Assembly (NCBI GenBank): GCA_002747185.1
Contig: PDTV01000004.1
Span: 248,001-312,000 of the forward strand
DNA length: 64,000 bases
Direction of reading: 5' to 3'
Origin: Candidatus Contendibacter odensensis
GTDB taxonomy: Bacteria > Pseudomonadota > Gammaproteobacteria > Competibacterales > Competibacteraceae
Below the pieces are notes generated by a model. It saw only the letters and a program-made list of their open reading frames with translations. It had not been told where the DNA came from and did no database searches. Of this stretch, positions 35,735-44,912 are shown piece after piece; the stretch's first letter is position 1; each line of letters starts with the position of its first letter. The translations under genes and the position numbers were made by a program.

Positions 35735-36571
35735 TTATGTTGAGGTTTCAGGCTGGTGATCGGGTGCTGATGGTTCGCAGCTCATGTGTTCGTCGTTAGC
35801 ATGTTGTGGATGTACCTGGCGTGCTGTTGAAACTAACCCGCAATCATCCAGCCTGGGTAGTTGCAGACTGCCAGGATCGATACCGGCCGCTCTCATGGCC
35901 TGGCACATGTGGCGAATGGTTTGATCAAGTGCATGGATATGATCCAGCATTTGATTGATTGCATGCGCTTCAGGGTCAGGCATATCAGGTGTTGTACCGT
36001 AGGCATCGAATCCCAGTTTACGGGCAATTTCCTGCCGTACGCTGTTGTTTTTATCAGCTTCGATCACCCGGCCGGGTACGCCGACCACTGTAGCGTTGGC
36101 GGGAACCGCTTTGACGACTACTGAGTTGGAGCCGATTCGGGCATTATCACCGACATTGAATGGTCCCAACACCTTGGCTCCAGCGCCGATAATAACATTA
36201 TTTCCTAAAGTGGGATGTCGTTTGCCCTTGTTCCAGCTCGTGCCACCCAGGGTTACGGCCTGATACAGCGTGCAATCATCGCCAATTTCGGTAGTCTCAC
36301 CGATGACGACACCCATACCGTGATCAATAAAAAAGCGTCGGCCAATTTTTGCGCCAGGATGAATTTCGATGCCTGTAAGCCAGCGAGCGATCATAGAAAG
36401 AAAACGTGCCAGCCATTTCAGACCCAGATTCCAGATCGTATGATTGATCCGATGAAACACGACAGCGTGCAACCCCGGGTAAGTCATTATGATTTCGATG
36501 GCGCTGCGCGCCGCCGGATCACGATCAAATATAGAGGTAATATCTTCTTGCAAGTGTTGCCAAAATGCCAT
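35735..36571 (-). CDS. cysE: Serine O-acetyltransferase
   Basis: CysE makes O-acetylserine from serine and acetyl-CoA, the first step of cysteine synthesis. The 278-aa protein has the helical N-terminus ([18 protein letters not shown]) and the left-handed beta-helix of hexapeptide repeats ([20 protein letters not shown] and on, with catalytic His in DHG). The C-terminal 70 residues are a long extra tail of low conservation. The operon with scaffold and carrier genes links cysteine supply to Fe-S assembly. iscR and iscS, which usually sit between cysE and iscU, are absent. Confidence 0.95.
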   Translation of the reverse strand: MAFWQHLQEDITSIFDRDPAARSAIEIIMTYPGLHAVVFHRINHTIWNLGLKWLARFLSMIARWLTGIEIHPGAKIGRRFFIDHGMGVVIGETTEIGDDCTLYQAVTLGGTSWNKGKRHPTLGNNVIIGAGAKVLGPFNVGDNARIGSNSVVVKAVPANATVVGVPGRVIEADKNNSVRQEIARKLGFDAYGTTPDMPDPEAHAINQMLDHIHALDQTIRHMCQAMRAAGIDPGSLQLPRLDDCGLVSTARQVHPQHANDEHMSCEPSAPDHQPETST

Positions 36572-36863
36572 AGCCAATGTTGTCCAAAGCCGTTATCAAG
36601 TGAAAAGCCCACTACAGCGTGTGGTTGATGGGGCAGGGATTATAGCAATCTGATGTGGCAGCGTAGCATCTTCATCACAGCTTTTATAATGATCGTCTTT
36701 CTAAAATAATGCAGTAAAGCATGGCCGATTCGATCTACTAACATTTGGCTTTATCGAAATTGGCTCTAAGCTTGCGAGTAAAGAGGAGTATTCTTTCTGG
36801 TTTCTGATTAAAGAGCGGCACTTGTTCGTTTGATAGGGTTGTTCAGTGTTATCTCTTTCATGT

Positions 36864-37220
36864 CCCCCTTCAGGGGGCTTAAAATCCCTCGCCTTCAGGC
36901 GAAGGGAAGTGTTACGAAATCGCATATGCGACATGACAGACAAGGCAGCCATGGCAAGCACGATCTGAAGATTCATCTGATCGGGGTATTGTCGCAGTAC
37001 CGCAAGCGGGTGCTTCGGTATCCTGTGACGAAGCGGACTTGGGATCTGAATTTGTCAGATCGCGATGGAACATGATCGTCATGGTATCCCGGCCAAAGTA
37101 GCGAAGGAACACCGATCATCAATGTGCAGGAAGGTGAGTCAGCCTATGACGACGATAGCCAATTTCAAATTGATCCGGATTGCTAACCTCTCGATTTATA
37201 ATCAAGGGCTGTTTGGTTTT
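36864..37220. mobile_element. IS200/IS605-type relic, copy A
   Basis: The left end has two hairpins with TTCA loops: CCCCC/GGGGG (36864-36877) and CCCTCGCC/GGCGAAGG (36886-36905). The right end reads CTAACCTCTCGATTTATAATC and on to GTTTGGT near 37215. The same two ends border the shorter copy at 55795-55928. Between them lies a tnpA remnant. Hairpin ends without inverted terminal repeats are typical of this single-strand transposon family. Confidence 0.65.
36925..37075 (+). pseudogene. TnpA (IS200/IS605 Y1 transposase) N-terminal remnant
   Basis: The frame MRHDRQGSHGKHDLKIHLIG, then LSQYRKRVLRYPVTKRTWDL, resembles the start of IS200-type TnpA (RxGSHxVxxLxxHLVWVTKYRxxVL). The catalytic HUH and Tyr segments are missing, and the frame stops after 50 codons. 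It is decayed. Confidence 0.55.
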
Positions 37221-37303
37221 GGTGTATGCCTTGTCTCGAAAATTGCATCAATTTACCGGGGTTACGCTGTACATTGCCAGCGATGGCGTGGAGGATTTTA
37301 GCT

Positions 37304-38020
37304 GTGAAACCATGGGTTCAAGATGAAGTATTCAAGATGTGGACAGATGCCCAGAAACGTCTTTGGGAAAGTTTGTGTGCAGCAGTGCCGTTTCAGCCAC
37401 CTGCGGGCATTGAGGCATGGCGTGACACTTATCTGAAGAATCTGGGTGCCTGGGAAATGGCTGTCAGGCAGACACTGGATAAGGAAGCATTATGGGTAGG
37501 GCAGTGGATTGAACGCGTCTCCCGTGAACAGTATGTTTCTGAGGTGGTAAATGTCTGGGCTCAACAAATGGAAGAAGTGTTGCAGTACTGGCTTCAGACT
37601 CAGAATCAGTGGTGGGATGAATATTTTATTGTTTTGCGCCGTAGCGGGTTTGGCCAGTTTAGTGAAATGAACACAGCATCATCCAATCCAGAGTCGACTG
37701 CTGCCGGGTTGAGTGAACCCACAGCGGATGAATCAGCCACGTCCGTTGCTGGAGTGGGACCCAGGGTCGAAGCGGTGGATATTGAGCCACCGTATCCAAA
37801 ACAACCCGATGATCTCAAGCGTATTAATGGGGTTGGCCCAGCATTGGAAAAGCGATTACGTGCTTGTGGCATCAACACCTATCGGCAATTAGCACTGTTC
37901 AATGATGAGGATATTGAGCGGGTTGATGCCATTATCAAAGCGTCTGGTCGTATTCGTCGTGACGATTGGGTAGGTCAGGCAAAAGCCATACATTTTCAGA
38001 AGTACCGGGAACAACTTTAA
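37304..38020 (+). CDS. Helix-hairpin-helix protein with phasin-like N-terminus
   Basis: A 238-aa protein. Residues 1-115 are helical and rich in Trp and Gln (EVFKMWTDAQKRLWESLCAA, YLKNLGAWEMAVRQTL), resembling phasins or PhaE-type subunits in character only. Residues 120-165 are a low-complexity linker. The C-terminus (PDDLKRINGVGPALEKRLRA and on) is a helix-hairpin-helix domain. I choose the GTG at 37304, with GGAGGA 9 bases upstream; ATG choices further up have no ribosome site. It lies 24 bases before asnS. The function is unknown. Confidence 0.75.
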   Translation: MKPWVQDEVFKMWTDAQKRLWESLCAAVPFQPPAGIEAWRDTYLKNLGAWEMAVRQTLDKEALWVGQWIERVSREQYVSEVVNVWAQQMEEVLQYWLQTQNQWWDEYFIVLRRSGFGQFSEMNTASSNPESTAAGLSEPTADESATSVAGVGPRVEAVDIEPPYPKQPDDLKRINGVGPALEKRLRACGINTYRQLALFNDEDIERVDAIIKASGRIRRDDWVGQAKAIHFQKYREQL

Positions 38021-38044
38021 CCCACCCAAAAGGTTGGTGATGTC

Positions 38045-39445
38045 ATGTCTGTGTATGCTGTCGCCGCTATCTTGAACAGTCAGGTTTCTGTTGGTTGTCG
38101 GGTGACTGTACAGGGTTGGGTGCGTACTCGCCGTGATTCTAAGGCAGGATTGTCATTTGTTGCGATGCATGATGGTTCCTGTTTTGATGTCTTGCAAGTG
38201 ATTGCGCCTGTCGATTTACCCAATTACACTGGTGAAATCCTGCATTTAACGGCCGGTTGTTCCATTCGGGTAACAGGTGAACTTGTTGCTTCACAGGGCA
38301 AGGGGCAAGCTGTTGAGCTACGGGCTGATACAGTTGAGGTGGTTGGCTGGGTGGATGATCCTGAAGCCTATCCTGTTGCACCCAAGGCACATAGTTTTGA
38401 GTATTTACGCTCGGTAGCGCATCTGCGGCCACGCACGAACAGCATTGGTGCAGTAGCCCGCGTGCGCCACTGTCTGGCTCAGGCTATTCACCGTTTTTTT
38501 CATGAAAGAGGCTATTTTTGGGTGCATACACCGATTATCACAGCTAGTGACTGTGAAGGGGCCGGCGAATTGTTTCGGGTAAGTACGCTGGATTTGCTCA
38601 ATTTACCGCGTGATGCAACCGGTCATATTGACTTTGAGCAGGATTTTTTTGGTCGTGAGACGTTTCTGACTGTTTCAGGCCAACTTAATGTAGAGGCATA
38701 TTGTTTAGCGCTGTCCAAGGTGTATACATTCGGCCCGACATTTCGTGCGGAGAACTCCAATACCAGCCGTCATTTAGCCGAATTCTGGATGGTGGAACCT
38801 GAAATAGCCTTTGCTGATTTGCACGATAATGCTGATGTAGCCGAGGCGTTATTAAAATTTATCTTTCAGGCTTTGCTGGAAGAGCGGGCTGATGATATGG
38901 GTTTTTTTGCCCAACGGGTGGATAAAACCTGTATTGCCCGATTGGAACAAGTGATTAATATGCCATTTGAGCGGATGGAGTATAGTGAAGCGATTGCTGT
39001 TTTGGGAAAGGCAAGTCACGCTTTTGAATTTCCGGTGCATTGGGGTGTGGATTTGCAATCAGAGCACGAACGCTATCTAAGTGAAAAGCATATTGGCGGG
39101 CCGGTAATGTTAATGAATTATCCAAAGGAAGTTAAAAGCTTTTATATGCGGCTCAATGATGATGGGCGTACAGTAGCGGCAATGGATATACTGGTTCCGG
39201 GAATAGGGGAAATTATTGGTGGCAGTCAGCGTGAGGAACGGCTTGAAGTTTTGGATAAACGTCTTGAGCGTTTAGGTGTCAACAAGACTGCGTATAATTG
39301 GTATCGTGACTTACGTCGCTATGGCAGTGTGCCTCATGCCGGTTTTGGACTAGGCTTTGAACGTACCGTTGGTTATGTCACAGGTATGGCTAATGTTCGT
39401 GATGTTATTCCGTTTCCCCGTACGCCCCGTAATGCTGATTTCTGA
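38045..39445 (+). CDS. asnS: Asparaginyl-tRNA synthetase
   Basis: A 466-aa class IIb synthetase that charges tRNA-Asn. The N-terminal OB fold ([20 protein letters not shown]) is followed by motif 2 [21 protein letters not shown] (in outline) and motif 3 [12 protein letters not shown]. The ending [13 protein letters not shown] is that of AsnRS. Complete and ordinary. Direct charging of Asn is thus available to this organism. Confidence 0.98.
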   Translation: MSVYAVAAILNSQVSVGCRVTVQGWVRTRRDSKAGLSFVAMHDGSCFDVLQVIAPVDLPNYTGEILHLTAGCSIRVTGELVASQGKGQAVELRADTVEVVGWVDDPEAYPVAPKAHSFEYLRSVAHLRPRTNSIGAVARVRHCLAQAIHRFFHERGYFWVHTPIITASDCEGAGELFRVSTLDLLNLPRDATGHIDFEQDFFGRETFLTVSGQLNVEAYCLALSKVYTFGPTFRAENSNTSRHLAEFWMVEPEIAFADLHDNADVAEALLKFIFQALLEERADDMGFFAQRVDKTCIARLEQVINMPFERMEYSEAIAVLGKASHAFEFPVHWGVDLQSEHERYLSEKHIGGPVMLMNYPKEVKSFYMRLNDDGRTVAAMDILVPGIGEIIGGSQREERLEVLDKRLERLGVNKTAYNWYRDLRRYGSVPHAGFGLGFERTVGYVTGMANVRDVIPFPRTPRNADF

Positions 39446-39652
39446 CAACATATTGCCCGGGCAGATAATCCGATTCGCTTTCTTGTCCTTATCGCCATGA
39501 TATTACATCGTTTTTGTTCAAAAGATATAATTCCAATGTCCACCGGATTAATAACTTATACCGATTCCCGTTAACTCAAGGGTTGATAATATTCGGGATA
39601 TGGCCCTGTTTCCCCCTCTGTCCCAGTGTGGGATGTCCAGCAACATGTATTT

Positions 39653-41692
39653 ATGTCTGTATCGGTTCAAGTGATGACTGAGAACGCTAACCCTTCCTCG
39701 CCACGTAAAACTAGTCGTTGGCAGTCCAATGCGTTGCCATTGAAGCACATGCTGGAAGAATACCGCATTGATGCAGTATTGGGGGCAGGTGGTTTTGGGA
39801 TTACCTATAGAGCGTTGGATACGCACCTGGAGCGTTGGGTGGCTATCAAGGAATACTTTCCTGTGGAGTGGTCATTCCGCGATAGCGACAAGATAACGGT
39901 ATATCCCAATGCCCAGGGGCAAAATCGGGCTGTAGCCAATCAGCAGTCGGACTACCAGTGGGGCCTTGAACGGTTTCTTGATGAAGCACGGGTGTTAGCG
40001 CAAATCGAGCATCCTTTGGTGGTGCGGGTAAAACGCTATTTTCGGGCACATGGTACAGCCTATATCGTTATGGACTACGAGGAAGGTGAACCGCTAAGCG
40101 CCATTTTGCAAGAACATGGAACCCTGATGGAAGAGGAAATGCGGGGCTTGCTGGAAGATGTGTTGCCGGCGCTGCAAGCTGTTCATGAGCAGAATTATTT
40201 GCACCGTGATATCAAACCGGCCAACCTGTATGTGCGTTCGGTTGATCGTCGGGTGATGTTGATTGATTTTGGTTCTGCCCGCGCCTCAGCCGGACATTTG
40301 AGTCGGAGTGTAACCAGTCTGGTAACGCCAGGTTATTCACCACCAGAGCAATATACTACGCGCGTTGAGCGTTATGGCACATGGACAGATATTTATGCGC
40401 TGGGCGCTGTGTTATATCGATCGATAGCCGGGCAGACGCCTGCGGATGCTGCTGACCGGTTGATGGGTGATACGCTGAAGCCGGCTGTTGAGGTGGGCGC
40501 CGGATATTACAGCACCAATTTATTGCGGGTTATTGATCGGGCGCTGGCCATACGGCCGGAAGATCGATTTCGTACCATTGCCGATATGCAGGCAGCGCTG
40601 GATGGCGCAGAAGATGATGGTGGCGAGACAGTCATTATGCCGGTGCCGGCGATTCATTCTGTTAATCAGCACTCTGTTCAAGATAGAAAAGCTCGTCCTG
40701 TTGCCGGGTACCCTGTCACGATACCTGCTGGTATTGTGGATAATGTCAAATTGTCTTCTGACGCTGGGCCCGCCAAGACGACATTTCGGCGATGGGGTTT
40801 GGTCGCGGCGTTAATGGGCGGTGTTACATCTGTAGTATTGGCTGCAACACTTTTGTTTGGACGGTCGTCCTCAGATGAGAAATTACCATTCCAGCAAAGT
40901 GCTGAGCCAAAAAAAGGTCAGCTTGTTGCTGCGCCACCGAAAACCAGTCAATCTGTTGTTGTCCCCGGTAGTGCGCCTTTACAAGAAAGGCCAGCCCTGA
41001 AAACGCCCGGGTATCCGGGCAATCAGGAAGTGCCAGCAACCGATGTTTCAACCTCAGTGGAAGCGTTGAAACCGCTGGAGGCACGTTCACCCATGTCGCC
41101 TATACTGCCGGTTTCGCCAAGACCACAGGGTATTTTGCCATCACAGCCTTCCGGTAAAACCCGCGCTGGTGGTGAAGCGCTCACCGTGGATCAGGGCATC
41201 AGACCATCAATAACGAGCGATACGACGACAGCATCCGGGAGTAATGATGGTATCGGTGCCAATGCCTTGAAACCCAAAGTCAGTGATGGAGCGTCTATTG
41301 AAGCGGAGGCAAATCCGGAAAAATCGGAATCCGATATGATGCCAGTGTCTGAATCAGGTGCAGTGTCTGAATCAGGTGCAGTGTCTGAATCAGGTGCAGT
41401 GTCTGAATCAGGTGCAGTGGCTGGCAATAGTGAACCGGCTACATCGGCCAAGAAGAAGCGAACGAAAGCAAAGCGGGCAACTCGAAAATCCCGTAAAGCA
41501 AAAACACGTCATTCGGCACAAAAGCGGAAATCATCGACGCGGAAAAGGAAAAGTCGCAGGGCTAAGCGCAAAACGAAGACACCATTGCAACCCATTGTGG
41601 TGACACCAGCCACAGTAAGGCAGCTCAACCCGCCACGCCGGTCGAGCGGTCCCTGGGATAGCCCGGCATCATCAGGTTTTAATCGGAAATGA
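39653..41692 (+). CDS. Membrane Ser/Thr kinase with histone-like basic tail
   Basis: About 679 aa. The kinase domain (residues 35-315) has GAGGFGITY, VAIKEYFP, HRDIKPANL, DFGSAR and GYSPPEQY. A membrane helix follows (AALMGGVTSVVLAATLLFG), then a Pro/Ser/Thr-rich region of about 200 residues. Four exact SESGAV repeats come next, and then a strongly basic stretch of about 60 residues (AKKKRTKAKRATRKSRKAK and on) like histone H1 or AlgR3 tails. That tail should lie outside the cytoplasmic membrane. The ATG at 39653 is my choice; GTG 39626 and ATG 39674 are possible. It heads a locus with an FHA relic and a PP2C phosphatase. Confidence 0.9.
   Translation: MSVSVQVMTENANPSSPRKTSRWQSNALPLKHMLEEYRIDAVLGAGGFGITYRALDTHLERWVAIKEYFPVEWSFRDSDKITVYPNAQGQNRAVANQQSDYQWGLERFLDEARVLAQIEHPLVVRVKRYFRAHGTAYIVMDYEEGEPLSAILQEHGTLMEEEMRGLLEDVLPALQAVHEQNYLHRDIKPANLYVRSVDRRVMLIDFGSARASAGHLSRSVTSLVTPGYSPPEQYTTRVERYGTWTDIYALGAVLYRSIAGQTPADAADRLMGDTLKPAVEVGAGYYSTNLLRVIDRALAIRPEDRFRTIADMQAALDGAEDDGGETVIMPVPAIHSVNQHSVQDRKARPVAGYPVTIPAGIVDNVKLSSDAGPAKTTFRRWGLVAALMGGVTSVVLAATLLFGRSSSDEKLPFQQSAEPKKGQLVAAPPKTSQSVVVPGSAPLQERPALKTPGYPGNQEVPATDVSTSVEALKPLEARSPMSPILPVSPRPQGILPSQPSGKTRAGGEALTVDQGIRPSITSDTTTASGSNDGIGANALKPKVSDGASIEAEANPEKSESDMMPVSESGAVSESGAVSESGAVSESGAVAGNSEPATSAKKKRTKAKRATRKSRKAKTRHSAQKRKSSTRKRKSRRAKRKTKTPLQPIVVTPATVRQLNPPRRSSGPWDSPASSGFNRK
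41345..41416 (+). repeat. Four exact 18-bp tandem repeats in the kinase gene
   Basis: GTGTCTGAATCAGGTGCA occurs four times without a mismatch, encoding (VSESGA)4. The identity shows recent expansion; changes of one unit keep the frame. Confidence 0.95.
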
Positions 41693-41699
41693 AGCTTGA

Positions 41700-41950
41700 A
41701 TGGTAGTTTTCCGTCTTTGCGTAGCCGGTATCCAGCTATCATGCCAGGATTCACCCCAGGCTCGTACCGCATTTATGTGGAGCAGGAGCTGGGTATCCAG
41801 CTATCATGCCAGGATTCACCGCCTGCCCGGTGGCATGTTTCGGATTTGTGACCTCGGTTCTGCCAATGGCACCTGGGTGAATGGGCAGCAGGTTCGTAAC
41901 CAAACCGACCGGGAATCAGGCTGCTGTCATTTACAGCAAGCGCTCTGGTC
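41700..41950 (+). pseudogene. FHA-domain gene relic
   Basis: The frame contains the second half of an FHA domain (VSSYHARIHRLPGGMFRICD then LGSANGTWVNGQQV), which binds phosphothreonine. The first half is missing and replaced by sequence that includes a 29-bp copy of the segment encoding YHARIH. The frame then runs into the MITE-like element at 41956. It lies between a Ser/Thr kinase and a PP2C phosphatase, so the intact gene was probably the phospho-reader of the locus. Confidence 0.7.
41727..41820 (+). repeat. Exact 29-bp direct duplication in the FHA relic
   Basis: GGTATCCAGCTATCATGCCA and the next nine bases occur at 41727-41755 and 41792-41820 without mismatch, 65 bases apart. The second copy is in the FHA coding frame. 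Confidence 0.92.
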
Positions 41951-41955
41951 AATTT

Positions 41956-42031
41956 TATAGCGCAAACTTTGCGCGTTAAAACAGATGGATATAGCGGAAC
42001 CAATGAATCAAATTTAATTGGTTCCGCTATA
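41956..42031 (-). repeat. MITE-like palindromic element, copy 2 (76 bp)
   Basis: Inverted relative to copies 1 and 3. Read on the minus strand it starts TATAGCGGAACCAATTAAAT and ends GTTTGCGCTATA. The second hairpin has been deleted. It lies between the FHA relic and the phosphatase gene and may have interrupted the former. Confidence 0.85.
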
Positions 42032-42083
42032 TTTGCAGTCGGTAGCTACGGAGATCTTGCCAAATGGCCAGATTATTCACTTA

Positions 42084-42119
42084 TCGGCTGAACTATCAGG
42101 CTCGGCTGAATTATCAGGC
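42084..42119 (+). repeat. 18-bp tandem duplication
   Basis: TCGGCTGAACTATCAGGC is followed at once by the same unit with one change (C to T). It lies in the leader of the PP2C gene. Confidence 0.85.
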
Positions 42120-42224
42120 GGTGAGGTTTTGCAGACAGGCCAAACGTATTTGCAGCTTGTGGCATTTTGTAGTCGAGCGTTCGACTGGCTATGTGATGCT
42201 AACGCATAATTTTGGAGCGGTACG

Positions 42225-43061
42225 ATGGCATTATGGATTCATGACGAGGGTACAACGCAAGGTGCTCGCGCACGTCAGGAAGATAATTTTGGTGTGTTTG
42301 AGTTGCCACCTGAGGTAGGGGCAGGTGATCTGTTGCTGATCCTGGCAGATGGCATGGGTGGGGAGCTCGGAGGTGCGCGAGCCAGTACACTGGCGATTAA
42401 TACTTTCGTTGAGCATTATGATGCAGTGTCAGCCCGTTCGATCCCGGAGCGGCTAGAGCGCACGTTATTTCGTGTGAATGAAAACATGGCACAGGAAGTG
42501 GTAACCGATCTGGAACAGTTACAGGGTATGGGATGTACACTGCTAGCAGCTGTATTTACTGATGCAGGGCTGTACTGGATCAGTGTTGGTGATTCACCAC
42601 TATGGCTGTGGCGGCGGGGACGCTTGCATCGTTTGAATGAAGATCATGCCTATCGTAAGGTGTTGGCACGACAGGTTGAATTGGGCGAGATCAGTATTGA
42701 GGAGGCCGCTCGCCATCCTGACCGCAATACGCTCATCAGTGCCGTGACAGGCGGCGATCTGGAGCTGGTTGATGTATCCCGCGAGATCTATCCTCTTGAG
42801 CGCGGCGACCAGGTTTTGTTGGCGAGTGATGGATTGTTGACGCTGAGTGAAATGGAAATCGCAGCCGTGCTGGAAAAAACACGATCCAATGAACTGCCTT
42901 GTCAGAAATTGCTGACGGAAGTGGCTGCACGCAAACGGCCCTATCAGGATAATACGACTGTATTGTGGATTCGGCGCTCTGACGGGGAGAGGTTTGGCCA
43001 GCTGCTGTGGCGAAGGTTATGGCAATCCCCTGGAAGGGCAGGTCATGAAAACAGGATGTGA
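42225..43061 (+). CDS. PP2C-type Ser/Thr protein phosphatase
   Basis: A 278-aa PPM phosphatase. Metal ligands occur in RQEDNFG, LADGMGG, SVGDSPLW, LLASDGLLTL and YQDNTTVL. It removes phosphate from Ser/Thr, most likely opposing the kinase encoded 530 bases upstream. The C-terminal 20 residues are basic. GGAGCG lies 6 bases before the ATG. Confidence 0.93.
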   Translation: MALWIHDEGTTQGARARQEDNFGVFELPPEVGAGDLLLILADGMGGELGGARASTLAINTFVEHYDAVSARSIPERLERTLFRVNENMAQEVVTDLEQLQGMGCTLLAAVFTDAGLYWISVGDSPLWLWRRGRLHRLNEDHAYRKVLARQVELGEISIEEAARHPDRNTLISAVTGGDLELVDVSREIYPLERGDQVLLASDGLLTLSEMEIAAVLEKTRSNELPCQKLLTEVAARKRPYQDNTTVLWIRRSDGERFGQLLWRRLWQSPGRAGHENRM

Positions 43062-43130
43062 ACGGCAACTTTAGATGATCGTTGCAAGGTATGGAGTGAC
43101 ACTCGGATAAGTTTATGAGTGACGCAGTTG

Positions 43131-43250
43131 TTGCCGGCGGCTGCACCGCCGGCAATCGCGGAGCGGAGCTACTGGAGCCGACTGCGGTGTTTCTGCCTCG
43201 CAAGCATGCTTGCTTCGCCTCAATATCCTCGCGGCTCAGCTCCGCGATTG
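43131..43250. repeat. Nested palindrome cluster
   Basis: TTGCCGGCGG-CTGCA-CCGCCGGCAA (43131-43155) is joined to a 12-bp inverted repeat CAATCGCGGAGC (43153-43164) / GCTCCGCGATTG (43239-43250) that encloses the palindrome GCAAGCATGCTTGC (43200-43213). No ORF is present. It looks like a composite REP/BIME-like element between the convergent PP2C and gph genes. Confidence 0.75.
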
Positions 43251-43333
43251 TGGTAATCATCAGTCAGCCGGATACGAACAGGTGTCTTTAATCCATGTGC
43301 TCCCGAAAAGCAGGTGACACATGGGTTGGAGCG

Positions 43334-44023
43334 CTAGTAATGGTCGGTAGTGGATTGGGTGATGTCCAGCCAGCCCAGCAATGCTGCCGGTTGCTCCAAA
43401 AAACCATGGGCATTCCACGCATGCGGCTGATCCTCAATCCCTAGATAACCGAAGCCGGCCACCAGCGTAGTCATGCCGGCGCGATTACCAGCTTGTATAT
43501 CACGTTCGGCATCACCAACATAGAGCGAACGAGCCGGGTGAGCACCAATCTGTTTACAGGCATACAACAGTGGTTCGGGATCAGGTTTGCGTGTATTCAG
43601 CGTATCACCACTAACCACGCAGGCAGCGCGTGACCATAGATCTAACGCTTTCAACAGAGGTTCAGCGAGCCCGCCTGGCTTATTAGTCACGACACCCCAG
43701 CGGATATTCGCTGCCTCCAGATGTGTCAAAACCTCAGCCATCCCTGGAAAAAGTACGGTGTTGACTGCGATGGCGTGACGGTATATGTCCAGAAAGCGAG
43801 TGTTCATCTCATCATACAGTGGGTCATCGGGGGAAAGTCCAAAGCTGGCTTGCAACATGCCCGGCGAGCCATGCGAAACAGTGGGCCGGATAGTATCGAG
43901 GGGCAGTGCCTCGAGATGGCACTTACGGCGTAACTGGTTCAGCGCAGCCACCATGTCGGGAGCAGTATCCAGCAGTGTACCATCCAGATCGAATAGCACG
44001 CAGCCATTCGAGGAAGTGCTCAT
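43334..44023 (-). CDS. gph: Phosphoglycolate phosphatase (HAD family)
   Basis: A 229-aa HAD hydrolase: nucleophile motif [21 protein letters not shown], Lys in [11 protein letters not shown] and the acidic [12 protein letters not shown]. Gph clears 2-phosphoglycolate formed by oxidative DNA repair or RuBisCO. The start overlaps the ubiG stop by 4 bases. The order ubiG-gph matches Pseudomonas. In some gammaproteobacteria the paralogue MupP (MurNAc-6-P phosphatase) occupies this position and cannot be excluded. Confidence 0.88.
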   Translation of the reverse strand: MSTSSNGCVLFDLDGTLLDTAPDMVAALNQLRRKCHLEALPLDTIRPTVSHGSPGMLQASFGLSPDDPLYDEMNTRFLDIYRHAIAVNTVLFPGMAEVLTHLEAANIRWGVVTNKPGGLAEPLLKALDLWSRAACVVSGDTLNTRKPDPEPLLYACKQIGAHPARSLYVGDAERDIQAGNRAGMTTLVAGFGYLGIEDQPHAWNAHGFLEQPAALLGWLDITQSTTDHY

Positions 44024-44751
44024 GATTCACTATCCAAGCGGCTGTGAGCCATGTAATTAACATTGATGCCGGGTGCGAGCCAGAAATTGCGAGTCAACGG
44101 GTTAACCTGTAGCCCGATTAAATCCTGAATTTCCAGGCCTGCGGATCGAGCCCATTCATCGAGTTCTGAGGGGCGGATAAACTTGCGAAAATCATGCGTG
44201 CCCTTGGGCAGGAGGCGTAGCAGGTATTCTGCTCCGATGATGGCGAACAGATAAGATTGTGGATTGCGATTAATGGTTGAAAAAATCGCATGTCCAGCCG
44301 GCTTCAGCAGTTGAGCGCAGGCTTGAATGGCAGATGCCGGATCGGGGACATGCTCCAGCATTTCCATACAGGTCACCACGTCAAAACGGCCGGGTTGCTG
44401 TGCAGCAAGCTCTTCGACAGTAATACATTGATAATCAAGTTCTGCACCAGATTCAAGCTTGTGTAATTGTGCGACCGCCAGTGGAGCCTCTCCCATATCG
44501 ATGCCCAGTACCTCGGCACCGTGCAGCGCCATACTTTCGGCAAGAATGCCGCCACCACAGCCTACATCCAGTACGCGTTTTCCAGACAGACCGCCAACCC
44601 GCTCATTGATGTATTGCAGGCGTAGCGGATTGATATCGTGTAATATCTTAAATTCACTATCTGGATCCCACCAGCGATTGGCAAGCGCCTCAAATTTGGC
44701 AATTTCCTGAGGATCAACATTCAAATTGGCAGAGTTCATATGAGGATTCAT
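44020..44751 (-). CDS. ubiG: Ubiquinone biosynthesis O-methyltransferase
   Basis: UbiG performs both O-methylations in ubiquinone synthesis. The 243-aa protein has the N-terminal [15 protein letters not shown] signature, SAM motif [15 protein letters not shown], and the C-terminal [19 protein letters not shown]. The ATG at 44751 or 44739 may be used. It implies aerobic or nitrate-respiring quinone chemistry. Cotranscribed with gph. Confidence 0.96.
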   Translation of the reverse strand: MNPHMNSANLNVDPQEIAKFEALANRWWDPDSEFKILHDINPLRLQYINERVGGLSGKRVLDVGCGGGILAESMALHGAEVLGIDMGEAPLAVAQLHKLESGAELDYQCITVEELAAQQPGRFDVVTCMEMLEHVPDPASAIQACAQLLKPAGHAIFSTINRNPQSYLFAIIGAEYLLRLLPKGTHDFRKFIRPSELDEWARSAGLEIQDLIGLQVNPLTRNFWLAPGINVNYMAHSRLDSES

Positions 44752-44912
44752 CCTGGCTAACGTGGGGTATGACGCAATTGTCTTGGCCCATCAGGGACAG
44801 TGTTAGTGCTGAACGCTTTGTTCTGATAAAGAAATTCATCACTATCATTTGGTTTAAAAAACTCTACGCTGGGAAGCCATTAGCTTGTCGAGGTTACGCT
44901 ATAATGCCTGAT

